Below, in pieces: positions 55,612 to 64,000 of a stretch of 64,000 nucleotides of DNA. The translations under genes were made by a program, and so were the position numbers. Numbering within the stretch: the first letter of the stretch is position 1; each line of letters starts with the position of its first letter. This stretch comes from Marixanthotalea marina (GTDB lineage Bacteria; Bacteroidota; Bacteroidia; Flavobacteriales; Flavobacteriaceae), in the NCBI GenBank assembly GCA_018883545.1, contig JAHLEH010000003.1, positions 1-64,000 on the forward strand, given 5' to 3'. The notes beneath the pieces are model-generated. The model had not been told where the DNA came from, ran no database searches, and was given only the letters and a program-made list of their open reading frames with translations.

Positions 55612-55998
55612 ATGAATACAATTCAAGACCAATTTGAAACCCTTTACAATAAAGCAAAACAGTACACAGAAAGCAGTATTGAGCTCTATAAGTTACAAGC
55701 CATTGGCAAAACGGCCGATGTTGTTTCTTCTTTGGTGTCGCGATTGGCCTTATTTACCATAGTGTCTTTATTTACCTTGTTTGTAAACATTGCCATTAGC
55801 TTATTTATTGGCAAACAAATGGGCGCTTACTATTTGGGTTTTTTAATTGTGTCTTGCTTTTACTTAATTCTAGCTGTGCTTGTTTATTTCTTTAACAAGA
55901 CGCTTATTAAAACCCCCATTACAAATCTGGTTATTGAAAAACTGTTAAACCCAAGAAAAATTGAGTTTGTGGAATCTAATTCTGATGAAAATGAATAA
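55612..55998 (+). CDS. Holin-X-like two-span membrane protein
   Basis: 128 residues. Two hydrophobic spans (about 41-64 and 75-98) separated by KQMGAY, with a soluble amphipathic N-terminal helix (LYNKAKQYTESSIELYKLQ). This plan is that of the phage-holin-like (Holin-X) family that clusters with YtxH genes in Bacteroidota. Not a phage gene in this context: no phage neighbours exist. The next gene overlaps its 3' end. Confidence 0.75.
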   Translation: MNTIQDQFETLYNKAKQYTESSIELYKLQAIGKTADVVSSLVSRLALFTIVSLFTLFVNIAISLFIGKQMGAYYLGFLIVSCFYLILAVLVYFFNKTLIKTPITNLVIEKLLNPRKIEFVESNSDENE

Positions 55999-56317
55999 AA
56001 TCAAAAATCAAAGTCAGCTTTTAGACGCCAGAATTGTTGCTCTCGAGAAAAAACAAAATGAAAATTTAAAAGAGCTGCAAGTTCAACTCAACAAAACCTA
56101 TCAAGAATTAAGGCCTTCAAAGCTTTTATATAGAGCCATATCTGATATTAAAGAAGAACCTAAAATTAAAAACAATGCATTTGAAACCTTGGTAAGTATA
56201 GTTGGTGGTTTTCTATCAAAAAAAATACTGGTCGGGAAATCTAAATCTGTATTTAAAAACCTATTGGGTTTTACCATACAATATGTAACAACCAAGTTTA
56301 TCTCAAAGAAAATTTAA
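55985..56317 (+). CDS. Small helical protein of the stress island
   Basis: 110 residues from the ATG at 55985, overlapping the previous gene by 14 bp; ATG at 55991 is an alternative. The N-terminal half is an amphipathic coiled coil (LDARIVALEKKQNENLKELQVQL), then a short hydrophobic stretch (about 68-100, ETLVSIVGGFLSKKILVG). I do not recognise the family. The coupled translation suggests a functional link with the holin-X-like protein. Confidence 0.7.
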   Translation: MKMNKIKNQSQLLDARIVALEKKQNENLKELQVQLNKTYQELRPSKLLYRAISDIKEEPKIKNNAFETLVSIVGGFLSKKILVGKSKSVFKNLLGFTIQYVTTKFISKKI

Positions 56318-56368
56318 CGAGAGAGACAAAACAACTAAACTATTTATTAATCCTTAAAACACAGTATT

Positions 56369-56524
56369 ATGTTAAGATGGACTATCACTTTTGTAATCAT
56401 TGCAATTATTGCCGGAGTCTTAGGATTTGGTGGTATTGCCGGAGCCTCTGCAGGAATAGCTAAAATTCTATTCTTTGTTTTCATTGTCTTATTTATTTTT
56501 TCACTAATTAGAGGCAAACGCTAA
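56369..56524 (+). CDS. DUF1328 (YtjA-type) small membrane protein
   Basis: 51 residues: [35 protein letters not shown] and [15 protein letters not shown] match the DUF1328/YtjA family of two-helix proteins, with the GxAGxxxGIAK loop. Function unknown; the family is frequent in stress-related clusters. Part of the run 50036-56762. Confidence 0.93.
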   Translation: MLRWTITFVIIAIIAGVLGFGGIAGASAGIAKILFFVFIVLFIFSLIRGKR

Positions 56525-56570
56525 AAGACAATTAAAAAAACTATAATCATTAACCTTAAAAATTAAACAC

Positions 56571-56762
56571 ATGAGAAAAGTAGCTTTAGTATTAATAACG
56601 GTTTTATCGTTAACAGCTTTTTACAGCTGTAGAGAAAAAACAACAGGAGAAAAAGTCGAGGATGCCATTGAAAATACTGGTGATGCCATTGAAGATGCCG
56701 CTGATGACACCGGTGACGCCATTGAAGATGCAGCCGACGAAGTTGAAGATGCTGTGAAATAG
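56571..56762 (+). CDS. Acidic lipoprotein with 11-residue repeats
   Basis: 63 residues. The lipobox has Cys20 (FYSCRE). The mature part is an acidic, amphipathic helix with a repeat of about 11 residues: AIENTGD, AIEDAADDTGD, AIEDAADEVED. Such hendecads resemble LEA-type and apolipoprotein-like helices. It should be anchored in a membrane leaflet. No enzymatic function is suggested. It is the last gene of the stress island. Confidence 0.8.
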   Translation: MRKVALVLITVLSLTAFYSCREKTTGEKVEDAIENTGDAIEDAADDTGDAIEDAADEVEDAVK

Positions 56763-56780
56763 CACCTGCAATTTATTGTG

Positions 56781-56815
56781 AAAAAAAAGGGTTTCGTTTA
56801 AACGGAACCCTTTTT
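56781..56815. terminator. Terminator at end of stress island
   Basis: AAAAAGGGTTTCG pairs with CGGAACCCTTTTT around TTTAAA, with T tract. It also serves the converging GH51 gene. Confidence 0.9.
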
Positions 56816-56831
56816 AATTTTTATCATGGTT

Positions 56832-59498
56832 TTACCTAGTGGCTTTTATTCGAAGTATGGTAAACGAATTTGGCTTAAATTTCATTTTAAATGAGGTATC
56901 AAATCCACGGTATGAACTTTCAACCGGCGCAACTTTTCTAGGGTTAGCAAAACTGTTGTCGTCTTGATTGGAATCTGATGTTAAGGTAATCACTTTTCCT
57001 TTAGACTCAATATTGCTTACATTTTCTAAATTAAATTCCGTTGCAAAAGGAATATTTTCCCCATTAACTACTTTTACAATCAGTTCGCCATTAGCTTCAT
57101 CATAACCAGAAACTACATATTGTTTTTGCAGCCCTTCACAAGCAACTTGCCCAATAAGCTTGTTGTTTATTGCACAACTTAACATTTTATCTTTCAATGT
57201 TATTTTTACATTGTACCATTCGCCTGCTTTAAAATCAATTAGCTCTCCATAAGTTCCCAATTGAAGTCTGGTATTGTTAACAACATGCTCAAGTGTTACG
57301 TTATATTTTTCTGGATCTTTGGTTGTTGAAGCTCCAAAACCACTTCTTTGTGGCGCTACCGTTAGCGCATAATAATTGCTTTCGTCCTTAATACCAAACC
57401 GTATGCTAAACCCTCTAAACGTGGCCTCTCTTTTAACATCGGCAAAAATGGTAAAATCGTCAATTGTAAAGTCTTTAAGAACAACGGTGCCCCCACCAGC
57501 TTTGGGACGCGGCCCTTCTGCTACCTCAATAGGATTTCCGGGAATGTACTGTCCTGGTGGTTGTGGCGGCAATTCTTTGGGTGCTCCCGTAACAAAAACA
57601 CCATTTTGTATTTCCCAAGAACCTGTTTGCTCCCACTTATCGCTATCGGTAGGCAAATTAGATTCGTATGCAAAGTTTTCCCCTTGTTTTACGGTGAAAT
57701 TTTTAAAACTCACATTGGTTCCAGTTCCATTGGTAGTTGCACTAAACCCAACACCTCCTTTGGTCGGACTTTTAGCTGGCACATAGTCTAAAACTGTTTC
57801 TACAGTATGGTCTGGTTTATTTTCGTTGAACATTTTTTGAACATAGTAAGAAGAGCGTCCAAACACCGAATCGTTTTTAAAGCGTATAAGGTTTGTAGGC
57901 CAATGTACCCAGTTTACGTTCTCTAAAAGTGGTGCATACGACGCAATTTTAACCAAATCGGAGTTATGCTCGATGCCGAACATAAAAGCAGCTTCGGCCA
58001 AGGCACCTTCCAATGTTCCTGAACCTACGTTTTTGTTTACGGCATACTCACCAACATATACATCGTAGTCACCTCTTGGCACAGAATCGTAAAGGTGTAC
58101 ATCATTAAAAAATGTTTCAGGAGCCACATAATAATGCGGATCTACCATATCTATACGTTCCTTATCGTAATAATTGGGAATATCTACACTGCTGTTATTT
58201 ATGTATGTTAATTGCGGATATTTAGCAACACAGGCATCATAAATAAGGTTATACCTTTCGGCATATTTAGGGCCAAAATTCTCATTGCCTATTTCAACAT
58301 ATTTTAATGGGAATGGTTCTGGATGTCCATTTTTGGCACGTTCTGCACCCCACTTGGTATCTACATCACCTATGGCATACTCGATACCATCCAATACATC
58401 CTGAACAATTTCATCCATTTCACCCATAGAATAATAATCGCCATTTCTGTAATAACAGGCCAATCCGGCATTTACCACCCACATACCATCGGCCCCAACA
58501 TCCTCACAATACTGCAAGAAATCGTGGTAACCAAAATTGTAGGTATTGCGATAGCCCCAAAGATCAAATGTACCGGGGCGCGCCATGCGATCGCCTATGG
58601 TTTGTTTCCACTGTATCCTATCGTCCATACTGGCGCCTTCAACCACACAACCTCCTGGCCAACGGATAAAGGACGGTTTCATATCGGCCAATGTTTGTGC
58701 AATGTCTTGTCTTAAGCCATGATCCATAAAGGTTTTTTGGGGCAACAATGATACATAATCTACCCAAACAGTACCTGTTGCGTTAAATTGTAAAACTAAT
58801 TTAACCTCATTGTCTGTAACGGTAGACGTTATTTCAGAACTGTAATTATTCCACTCGCCATTATTGTTCACATTAAAATCTTCCGAATAAATAGCTTCTC
58901 CGTCTTTACCAACAAGCGAAGCTGTTACACTACCCTTATAAGCTTTATCGGCACGCAAATAAAATTGGAAATTATACAATTCGCCATCGGCCAAAGCAAT
59001 GCCTTTAAAACCTTCGTTTATCAACTTTACACCTCCGTCATTAGAAGCTATGTCTATTTGAAGGGAATGCGGATTGGCTTCATGCAAGGGTTTATCTAAA
59101 ACTACTTTCATAGTGGACTCGGAAGCAGCATTATTTTCGAGCGTCCAACCTTCAGTGACATCGGTTGGGTTGAATCCATAAAATGTATAGTTTTTAACCC
59201 TATCGTTAGAGTAAGCAGGGCGTTTGGGCATAACCATTTCCCCATTTTTAAGAAAAGAGCCATTCGGTATATTTTTCTCTTCAAACCCCATATTATATAT
59301 CATCTCGGGCCACAAACCGCCATCGCCAGCACGGTTTATTTCCTCATAGAAAATACCCCAAAGTCCTTTGGGAACATCAACACCTTTCTGTGCCAAATCT
59401 ATAGATACTTTAGAGGGACCTGCCTGTTCATTTTTTGAACAACTAACAGCCAATAACATGGTTAAAATTGCTACAAATACATAATTCGTTTTTTTCAT
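56832..59498 (-). CDS. GH51 alpha-L-arabinofuranosidase lipoprotein
   Basis: 888 residues. The lipobox has Cys20 (LAVSCSK). A carbohydrate-binding-like domain (about 105-250) is inserted after the first strands (GLWGIFYEEINRAGDG at 45-60). The GH51 catalytic barrel follows: acid/base Glu406 (VEIGNENF) and nucleophile Glu484 (YVGEYAV). A second beta-sandwich insert of about 130-200 residues (about 620-810, GGTVVLKDFTIDDFTIFADV) resembles a LamG/DUF1080-like domain. It should release L-arabinofuranose from arabinan or arabinoxylan at the cell surface. It is divergent from a GH97 gene. Confidence 0.94.
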   Translation of the reverse strand: MKKTNYVFVAILTMLLAVSCSKNEQAGPSKVSIDLAQKGVDVPKGLWGIFYEEINRAGDGGLWPEMIYNMGFEEKNIPNGSFLKNGEMVMPKRPAYSNDRVKNYTFYGFNPTDVTEGWTLENNAASESTMKVVLDKPLHEANPHSLQIDIASNDGGVKLINEGFKGIALADGELYNFQFYLRADKAYKGSVTASLVGKDGEAIYSEDFNVNNNGEWNNYSSEITSTVTDNEVKLVLQFNATGTVWVDYVSLLPQKTFMDHGLRQDIAQTLADMKPSFIRWPGGCVVEGASMDDRIQWKQTIGDRMARPGTFDLWGYRNTYNFGYHDFLQYCEDVGADGMWVVNAGLACYYRNGDYYSMGEMDEIVQDVLDGIEYAIGDVDTKWGAERAKNGHPEPFPLKYVEIGNENFGPKYAERYNLIYDACVAKYPQLTYINNSSVDIPNYYDKERIDMVDPHYYVAPETFFNDVHLYDSVPRGDYDVYVGEYAVNKNVGSGTLEGALAEAAFMFGIEHNSDLVKIASYAPLLENVNWVHWPTNLIRFKNDSVFGRSSYYVQKMFNENKPDHTVETVLDYVPAKSPTKGGVGFSATTNGTGTNVSFKNFTVKQGENFAYESNLPTDSDKWEQTGSWEIQNGVFVTGAPKELPPQPPGQYIPGNPIEVAEGPRPKAGGGTVVLKDFTIDDFTIFADVKREATFRGFSIRFGIKDESNYYALTVAPQRSGFGASTTKDPEKYNVTLEHVVNNTRLQLGTYGELIDFKAGEWYNVKITLKDKMLSCAINNKLIGQVACEGLQKQYVVSGYDEANGELIVKVVNGENIPFATEFNLENVSNIESKGKVITLTSDSNQDDNSFANPRKVAPVESSYRGFDTSFKMKFKPNSFTILRIKATR

Positions 59499-59674
59499 TA
59501 TCTCTTTTTTGGTTTAGCTGAATATAAAACTAATAATATTTTGGTTTTTGTGACTACTTTTTACAATTTAACTTTCACACAAACTCTTTTGATTCGTTAA
59601 CAATGAAATGGTTTATGTTATTTTTTGTAAAAAATAAATTCTACTTTTATCCAATATCAACAACTAAGTAAATT

Positions 59675-61603
59675 ATGAAATTTAAAATTTGCATTCTTTT
59701 TTTATTATTTGGGTGTTTAAAATCTTTATCCCAATCAAACATTTTCACACTCCAATCTCCAAATAAAAAAGTCCAACTAAATATATCAAACAAAGATAAC
59801 GCCAGCCAAATAAGTGCCATTTTCTTGGGCGATACCATAATAAAACCATCCGTTTTAGGTTTAAAAACTAATACTACCGATTTTACTACAAATGTGTCTT
59901 ATTCCAATGTTTCTGAAAACACGTTTGATGACACTTGGAATACCGTTAATGGAAAATACCTAACGGTTAGAAACCATTATGTTGAATATAAATTCAAAGT
60001 AATAAATAAGCTAAATAATAAGGAACAGTTTTACGAAATTGTTTTCAGACTTTATGATGAAGGTTTTGCTTACAATTATAATTTTCCAAACAATGCTATA
60101 AAAGATAGTGTATTAATAGAAAAAGAATTAACTCAGCTTAATTTTATAAATGATTACACTTATTGGGCCTATAATGATGAAAGACATAATTTAGGCCCTA
60201 TTGTGCGGTCTGAAAAACCTATTGAAAATGTTAAAACTCCTGCGGTTATGCAACTTAACAACAACCGCTTTATGGCCATACACGAAGCAGAAATTTTAAG
60301 CTTTGCTCCTTTCACTTTAAACGCTTCTGCAAACGATTTATCACTTACGTTCAACACAGAATATTCAAGTAGGGACACCGCTTTTAAAACCTCTTGGAGA
60401 ACTTTTATTCTTGGTGAAAAAGTGGGCGATTTGGTAGAATCCAATTTATTGGTGAATTTGAATGAACCCTGTAAAATTGAAGACACCTCGTGGATTAAAC
60501 CAGGAAAATCCATGTGGGATTGGCGTGTTTGGGGCTATAAAACCCAAGATGGTTTTCAATATGAACTGGATACAAGATCGCACAAACGACTGATTGACTT
60601 TGCTTCAAAAAACAATGTGCAGTATTTATTGATTGATGCCGATTGGTACGGTGAAGAATTTAATGAAAACTCAGACCCCACAACTGCCAAAGAAGGTATT
60701 GACATTGAAGAGGCGATGCGCTACGCCAAAGAAAAAAATGTGGGCATCATCCTTTACCTGAATGATGTTGGTGCCAAAAAGTTTGGATTGGAAAGAGTGT
60801 TGAAACAGTTTTCCGATTGGGGCGCTGTAGGTGTAAAATATGGATTTATGACGGGTTCTTTGGAAGATAAAGTAAAACAAACCAAAAAAGTTATAGAACT
60901 ATGTGCACAAAACAAACTGATGGTCGATTTCCATGATGGCCCCATTCCTCCCAGTGGTGACAGAAGAACGTGGCCCAATATGATGACCAAGGAGTATGGC
61001 CATGCGCAAGCTGATGCATTGCGTTCGCATTTCCCTGAAACCTCCGTAAACCAAGTACTGATAAACATGATTGCTGGTCCGTTGGACTTAACCAACGGTT
61101 GGTTCGATTTAAACGATGCCTTTAATGAAAAAAGACCCAAAGTATTTCAAGAATTACCGGGTACGGTCGTGGCAGAAGTCGCCAAACTTATCACCATATA
61201 TACGGGCTGGTCTGTTTTACCCGATAGCCCAGAAGAATATTTGGATAAAGATGATTTATTTGACTGCATAAGAAAAATGCCAGCGCAGTTTGATAGCCTT
61301 AAAATACTTGATGCCGAATTGGACTCGTTTGTAAGTGTTGCCAGAAAAGCAGGAGACGATTGGTTTATTGGGTCGCTAACCACAAGAGACCCTCGTGAAA
61401 TAAGTGTGGACCTGAGTTTTCTTCCGAAAGACAAAAAATATGAAGCTACCATTTATTCGGATGCAGAAGATGCCCATTTTTTAAACAATAAAGAATCCTA
61501 CAAAATAGAAACCCAAGCGGTAAACTCTAATTCAAAACTAAATATAAAAATGGCACCAGGCGGCGGTAATGCTATTTACATAAAGAATATAACAAGTTTG
61601 TAA
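59675..61603 (+). CDS. GH97 family glycoside hydrolase
   Basis: 642 residues. Signal peptide to about 20. The N-terminal GH97 beta-sandwich (about 24-265), (beta/alpha)8 catalytic domain (about 275-560) and C-terminal beta domain are all in order. Landmarks are SMWDWRVWGY, LLIDADWYGEEFN, VDFHDGPIPPSGDRRTWP with His420-Asp421, and TKEYGHAQ with Glu440. The strand-4 position often carrying an Asp (KxDF) reads GVKYGF (Gly390). Inverting and retaining types exist (glucosidase, galactosidase); which applies cannot be decided here. Its divergent neighbour suggests arabinose- or galactose-containing glycans. Confidence 0.92.
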   Translation: MKFKICILFLLFGCLKSLSQSNIFTLQSPNKKVQLNISNKDNASQISAIFLGDTIIKPSVLGLKTNTTDFTTNVSYSNVSENTFDDTWNTVNGKYLTVRNHYVEYKFKVINKLNNKEQFYEIVFRLYDEGFAYNYNFPNNAIKDSVLIEKELTQLNFINDYTYWAYNDERHNLGPIVRSEKPIENVKTPAVMQLNNNRFMAIHEAEILSFAPFTLNASANDLSLTFNTEYSSRDTAFKTSWRTFILGEKVGDLVESNLLVNLNEPCKIEDTSWIKPGKSMWDWRVWGYKTQDGFQYELDTRSHKRLIDFASKNNVQYLLIDADWYGEEFNENSDPTTAKEGIDIEEAMRYAKEKNVGIILYLNDVGAKKFGLERVLKQFSDWGAVGVKYGFMTGSLEDKVKQTKKVIELCAQNKLMVDFHDGPIPPSGDRRTWPNMMTKEYGHAQADALRSHFPETSVNQVLINMIAGPLDLTNGWFDLNDAFNEKRPKVFQELPGTVVAEVAKLITIYTGWSVLPDSPEEYLDKDDLFDCIRKMPAQFDSLKILDAELDSFVSVARKAGDDWFIGSLTTRDPREISVDLSFLPKDKKYEATIYSDAEDAHFLNNKESYKIETQAVNSNSKLNIKMAPGGGNAIYIKNITSL

Positions 61604-61729
61604 ACAATTCCCAACAGCGCTACCAAAAAAGGTAAACATCTGTAATCCATATTTTTATTTGATAATATCAGATAATTTCCTACTTTTAGTAACCTATCAA
61701 ATTTAGGCTAACTAACAAAATATAGACTT

Positions 61730-62113
61730 ATGGACATTCAAAACCCTGTGGTATGGTTCGAGATTTATACAGACGATATAGATCGTGCCAAAACCTTTTA
61801 CGAAACTGTTTTTAAATTTGAATTCTCAGAACTGTCGGCTCCTGGCGACGAATTAAAAATGTTGGCATTTCCATCCAATATGGAATCGAAAGGCAGTGCC
61901 TCTGGAGCCTTGGTAAAAGTTGAAGGCTTTAAGGCTGGTGCTAACAGTACCATAGTTTATTTTGGCAGCAACGATTGCAGTGTTGAAGAAGCACGTATTG
62001 AGAAAGCTGGCGGGAAAGTGAACAGACCCAAAATGTCTATTGGCCAGTATGGGTTTATAACCTTGGCCACCGATACCGAAGGCAATATGTTCGGTATTCA
62101 TTCTATGGAATAA
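61730..62113 (+). CDS. VOC superfamily protein
   Basis: 127 residues: a glyoxalase/bleomycin-resistance-like fold with the two beta-alpha-beta-beta-beta modules. The first starts NPVVWFEIYTDDIDRAKTFYE, the second is marked by GQYGFITLATDTEGNMFGIHS. The metal positions are partly recognisable (Glu at the end, EGNMFGIH). No substrate can be assigned. It stands alone downstream of the GH97 gene by 126 bp. Confidence 0.92.
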   Translation: MDIQNPVVWFEIYTDDIDRAKTFYETVFKFEFSELSAPGDELKMLAFPSNMESKGSASGALVKVEGFKAGANSTIVYFGSNDCSVEEARIEKAGGKVNRPKMSIGQYGFITLATDTEGNMFGIHSME

Positions 62114-62321
62114 TTATCTAAACCTTCCACCATCGATAATTCTGAGCATTTTAATATTTTAATAAAACCTCAATAATTGTAAAAATATTTAACATTAACT
62201 GTAAAATATTTTTACAATTTTATTTTACAATCCATTTTTTTAATATCTTAAAAAATTAATTACCAACACATTAAATTTTAGGCACACTATTGGCTAAAAA
62301 AGTAGAATACGCATTAATACA

Positions 62322-64000
62322 ATGAACAAAGCATGCATTTATTTACTAATTATATGTTTTAAGGTTTGTTGCCTTGATGTGTATTCGCAAGACGAAAGAA
62401 GGATTATTTCTAACGCTGCATTGGCCGAAAAAATCTATCTGCAACTCGACAAAGCTATTTACACCACGGGCTCTACTATTTGGTTTAAATCCATTGTCAC
62501 GAATTCATACAACAACAGTCCAACAGACCTAAGTTCGGTATTGCATGTAGAACTTATAGGCGATCAAAAAAATACCATCGAAAAAAAACTGATCAAACTT
62601 AACAAAGGCATTGGTGAAGGCTATTTCGATTTGGCCGAAACCCTACAATCTGGCACTTACCTGATTCGGGCCTATACCGAATGGAACAAGAATTTTGACC
62701 AGGATTTTATTTTTGAAAAATACATTGAGGTCTTCTCTGTTTATGATGAAATAGCCAATGAATCCAAAAGATATTACCAATCAACAGATTCCATAGCAAA
62801 AACAACTACAATCCCTAGCGCTGACTATAACCCAAATATAGACCTACAATTTTTCCCAGAAAGTGGCGATATGGTTCACGGCTTGTCCAGTAAAATCGGT
62901 TTTAAGGCCTTAAACGCTTATGGCAAAGGAATCACTGTCGAGGGCACTATTTTGGACAACGAAAATAACATCGTATCTTCTTTTAAAAGCAACGGGTTGG
63001 GCATGGGCAGTTTTATAATTGCCAAAGCAGATTATAACAAAACATATACTGCGAAAATGGTTAAGCCCGAAGAAGCCTTATATTCTTTACCGAAGGTTAT
63101 AGCATCGGGAAACACACTTACCGTAATTGAAATAGACAAAAACATAACCGTAAACGCCCAATCAACCTATTTAAAAAATGACAGTATTTATTTAAACGTT
63201 TCTTCCAGAGGACTCGTACTGCATGAACTGAAAGCCCAGTTGAAGAATGGCCATTTAAAATTCCGCTTTTCCAGTAATGAACTTCCAGAAGGCATCATTG
63301 TCTTTAAGTTAATGAACCAAATAAAGCAAGCACTTGCGGAACGTATTTACTTCAATAAACCCATACAAAACAATTTGAATGTAAAAATAAATGCAAATAA
63401 AGCTGTTTATAACAAAAGGGAACTTACTAATTTAAACATTGAGACTTCAGACAAAAACGGAAACCCTGTTAAAGCCAACACATCCGTTTTGGTAATAAGC
63501 AAAGATGAACTAAGCGAACTACAAAATTCAAAAGAAAACATCATGTCTTATTTGTTGTTAAGTTCAGAATTAAAAGGAACGATTGAAAATCCGCGTTTCT
63601 ATTTTAAAGACTTACAAAACACCCAAAACCATTTAGATGCCCTTATGCTTACACAAGGTTGGCGCAAATACAAATACACCAAACCCTATACCAATTTCAA
63701 CTATAAGCCCGAAATATCTTTAACAGTATCTGGAACCGCTATTAGCAAGTCTGCCACAAACAATGACATGCCAATAGATTTAACCATGATGACCTTTGGC
63801 AAAGAAGAAGTTTTGTACACACAAACGACCGACAGCCTAGGCCGTTTCAATTTTGCATTGGATGATGAATTTGGAAGCTCGCTTAATGTGCTTTTACAGA
63901 GCACTAAAAAATCGGGCAAAAAAGTAGATTACAATTTTAATATTGACGAAAAACAAACGCCTGAAATTGTATTTAATCCAAAAATAGAAAATAAAAATCC
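62322..64000 (+). CDS. Large secreted MG2/TonB-plug-associated protein, 3' end missing
   Basis: Open from the ATG at 62322 through the right edge (559 codons). The signal peptide ends near VYSQDERR (about 23). Then come MG2-like patterns such as EKIYLQLDKAIYTTGSTIWFKS and GTYLIRAYTEWNKNF. Further on, LTQGWRKYKY and LTVSGTAISKSATNN followed by DSLGRFNF suggest carboxypeptidase-regulatory-like beta domains. This layout is typical of Bacteroidota surface proteins that end in a TonB-plug-like domain, but that end is outside the window. It is probably periplasmic or outer-membrane bound. Confidence 0.85.
   Translation, partial: MNKACIYLLIICFKVCCLDVYSQDERRIISNAALAEKIYLQLDKAIYTTGSTIWFKSIVTNSYNNSPTDLSSVLHVELIGDQKNTIEKKLIKLNKGIGEGYFDLAETLQSGTYLIRAYTEWNKNFDQDFIFEKYIEVFSVYDEIANESKRYYQSTDSIAKTTTIPSADYNPNIDLQFFPESGDMVHGLSSKIGFKALNAYGKGITVEGTILDNENNIVSSFKSNGLGMGSFIIAKADYNKTYTAKMVKPEEALYSLPKVIASGNTLTVIEIDKNITVNAQSTYLKNDSIYLNVSSRGLVLHELKAQLKNGHLKFRFSSNELPEGIIVFKLMNQIKQALAERIYFNKPIQNNLNVKINANKAVYNKRELTNLNIETSDKNGNPVKANTSVLVISKDELSELQNSKENIMSYLLLSSELKGTIENPRFYFKDLQNTQNHLDALMLTQGWRKYKYTKPYTNFNYKPEISLTVSGTAISKSATNNDMPIDLTMMTFGKEEVLYTQTTDSLGRFNFALDDEFGSSLNVLLQSTKKSGKKVDYNFNIDEKQTPEIVFNPKIENKN

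Noticed and set aside
55612-55998. Phage holin / prophage remnant
   Set aside because: The neighbours are stress-type genes and no endolysin, tail or integrase genes occur; the plan matches a non-phage family.
57376-57786. Plus-strand open frame of 136 codons within the GH51 gene
   Set aside because: It is the shadow of a GH51 gene whose catalytic residues and domain order are intact; it has no family resemblance.

Overview
The window looks like chromosomal DNA from a Bacteroidota bacterium, most likely a marine member of the Flavobacteriaceae. The support is: low GC; Bacteroidetes-type promoters (TAnnTTTG, e.g. 9950-9957, 10281-10288, 14931-14938, 34816-34823); few Shine-Dalgarno sequences; a SecA with a large N-terminal insertion; DUF5723, GSCFA, GH97 and TonB-plug-type outer-membrane barrel families; and a Wza/Wzc pair of flavobacterial type. 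The genus cannot be fixed from the sequence. No tRNA, rRNA, CRISPR array, transposase or prophage was found. 57 protein genes are listed, including five that need care: YqaE/Pmp3, DUF5522, Lmo0937-like and DUF1328 small proteins, and a large gene cut by the right edge.

Layout. 1-1540 is a gene-free array of interleaved, hairpin-forming repeats. 1547-4818 (minus) is an exopolysaccharide export pair (wzc-like tyrosine kinase, wza-like lipoprotein). 4921-19740 is mostly housekeeping: ABC-F ATPase, methyltransferase, DUF5723 barrel, cobalamin adenosyltransferase, DUF2795 protein, secA, lipB, yqaE, lysS, a hybrid histidine kinase and a small secreted basic protein. 19819-23123 (minus) is a tight operon ending in hemL. 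23235-25296 holds small genes, a DUF4136 lipoprotein, an enoyl-CoA hydratase and a rhodanese. 25433-28315 (minus) is a TPR histidine kinase/NarL regulator operon with a small membrane protein. 28576-34656 (minus) holds a PQQ-like propeller protein, a GSCFA protein, a coiled-coil protein and alaS. 34889-38109 (plus) is M23 peptidase-MerR and LemA-TPM-TPM. 38185-44011 (minus) is a pair of paralogous outer-membrane barrels. 44123-47965 holds der, era and an FKBP. 48226-49890 is glpD.

50036-56762 (plus) is the most distinctive accessory region. It is a run of small stress-type proteins (CsbD, DUF4142-like, Lmo0937-like, YtxH, holin-X-like, DUF1328, a lipoprotein with 11-residue repeats) surrounding an AI-2E family transporter, an AraC-type regulator, a stand-alone receiver and a CHASE3-PAS histidine kinase. 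It carries a long nested hairpin and a candidate operator, and it reads as a regulated envelope/general-stress island. 56832-61603 is a divergent GH51/GH97 pair for arabinose/galactose-type glycans, followed by a VOC protein and a partial MG2-type outer-membrane-associated protein.

What stands out as possibly undescribed is the combined regulator plus small-protein stress island, the structured repeat array, a structured secA leader, and a second structured repeat family with two copies (9783-9857, 14811-14900).
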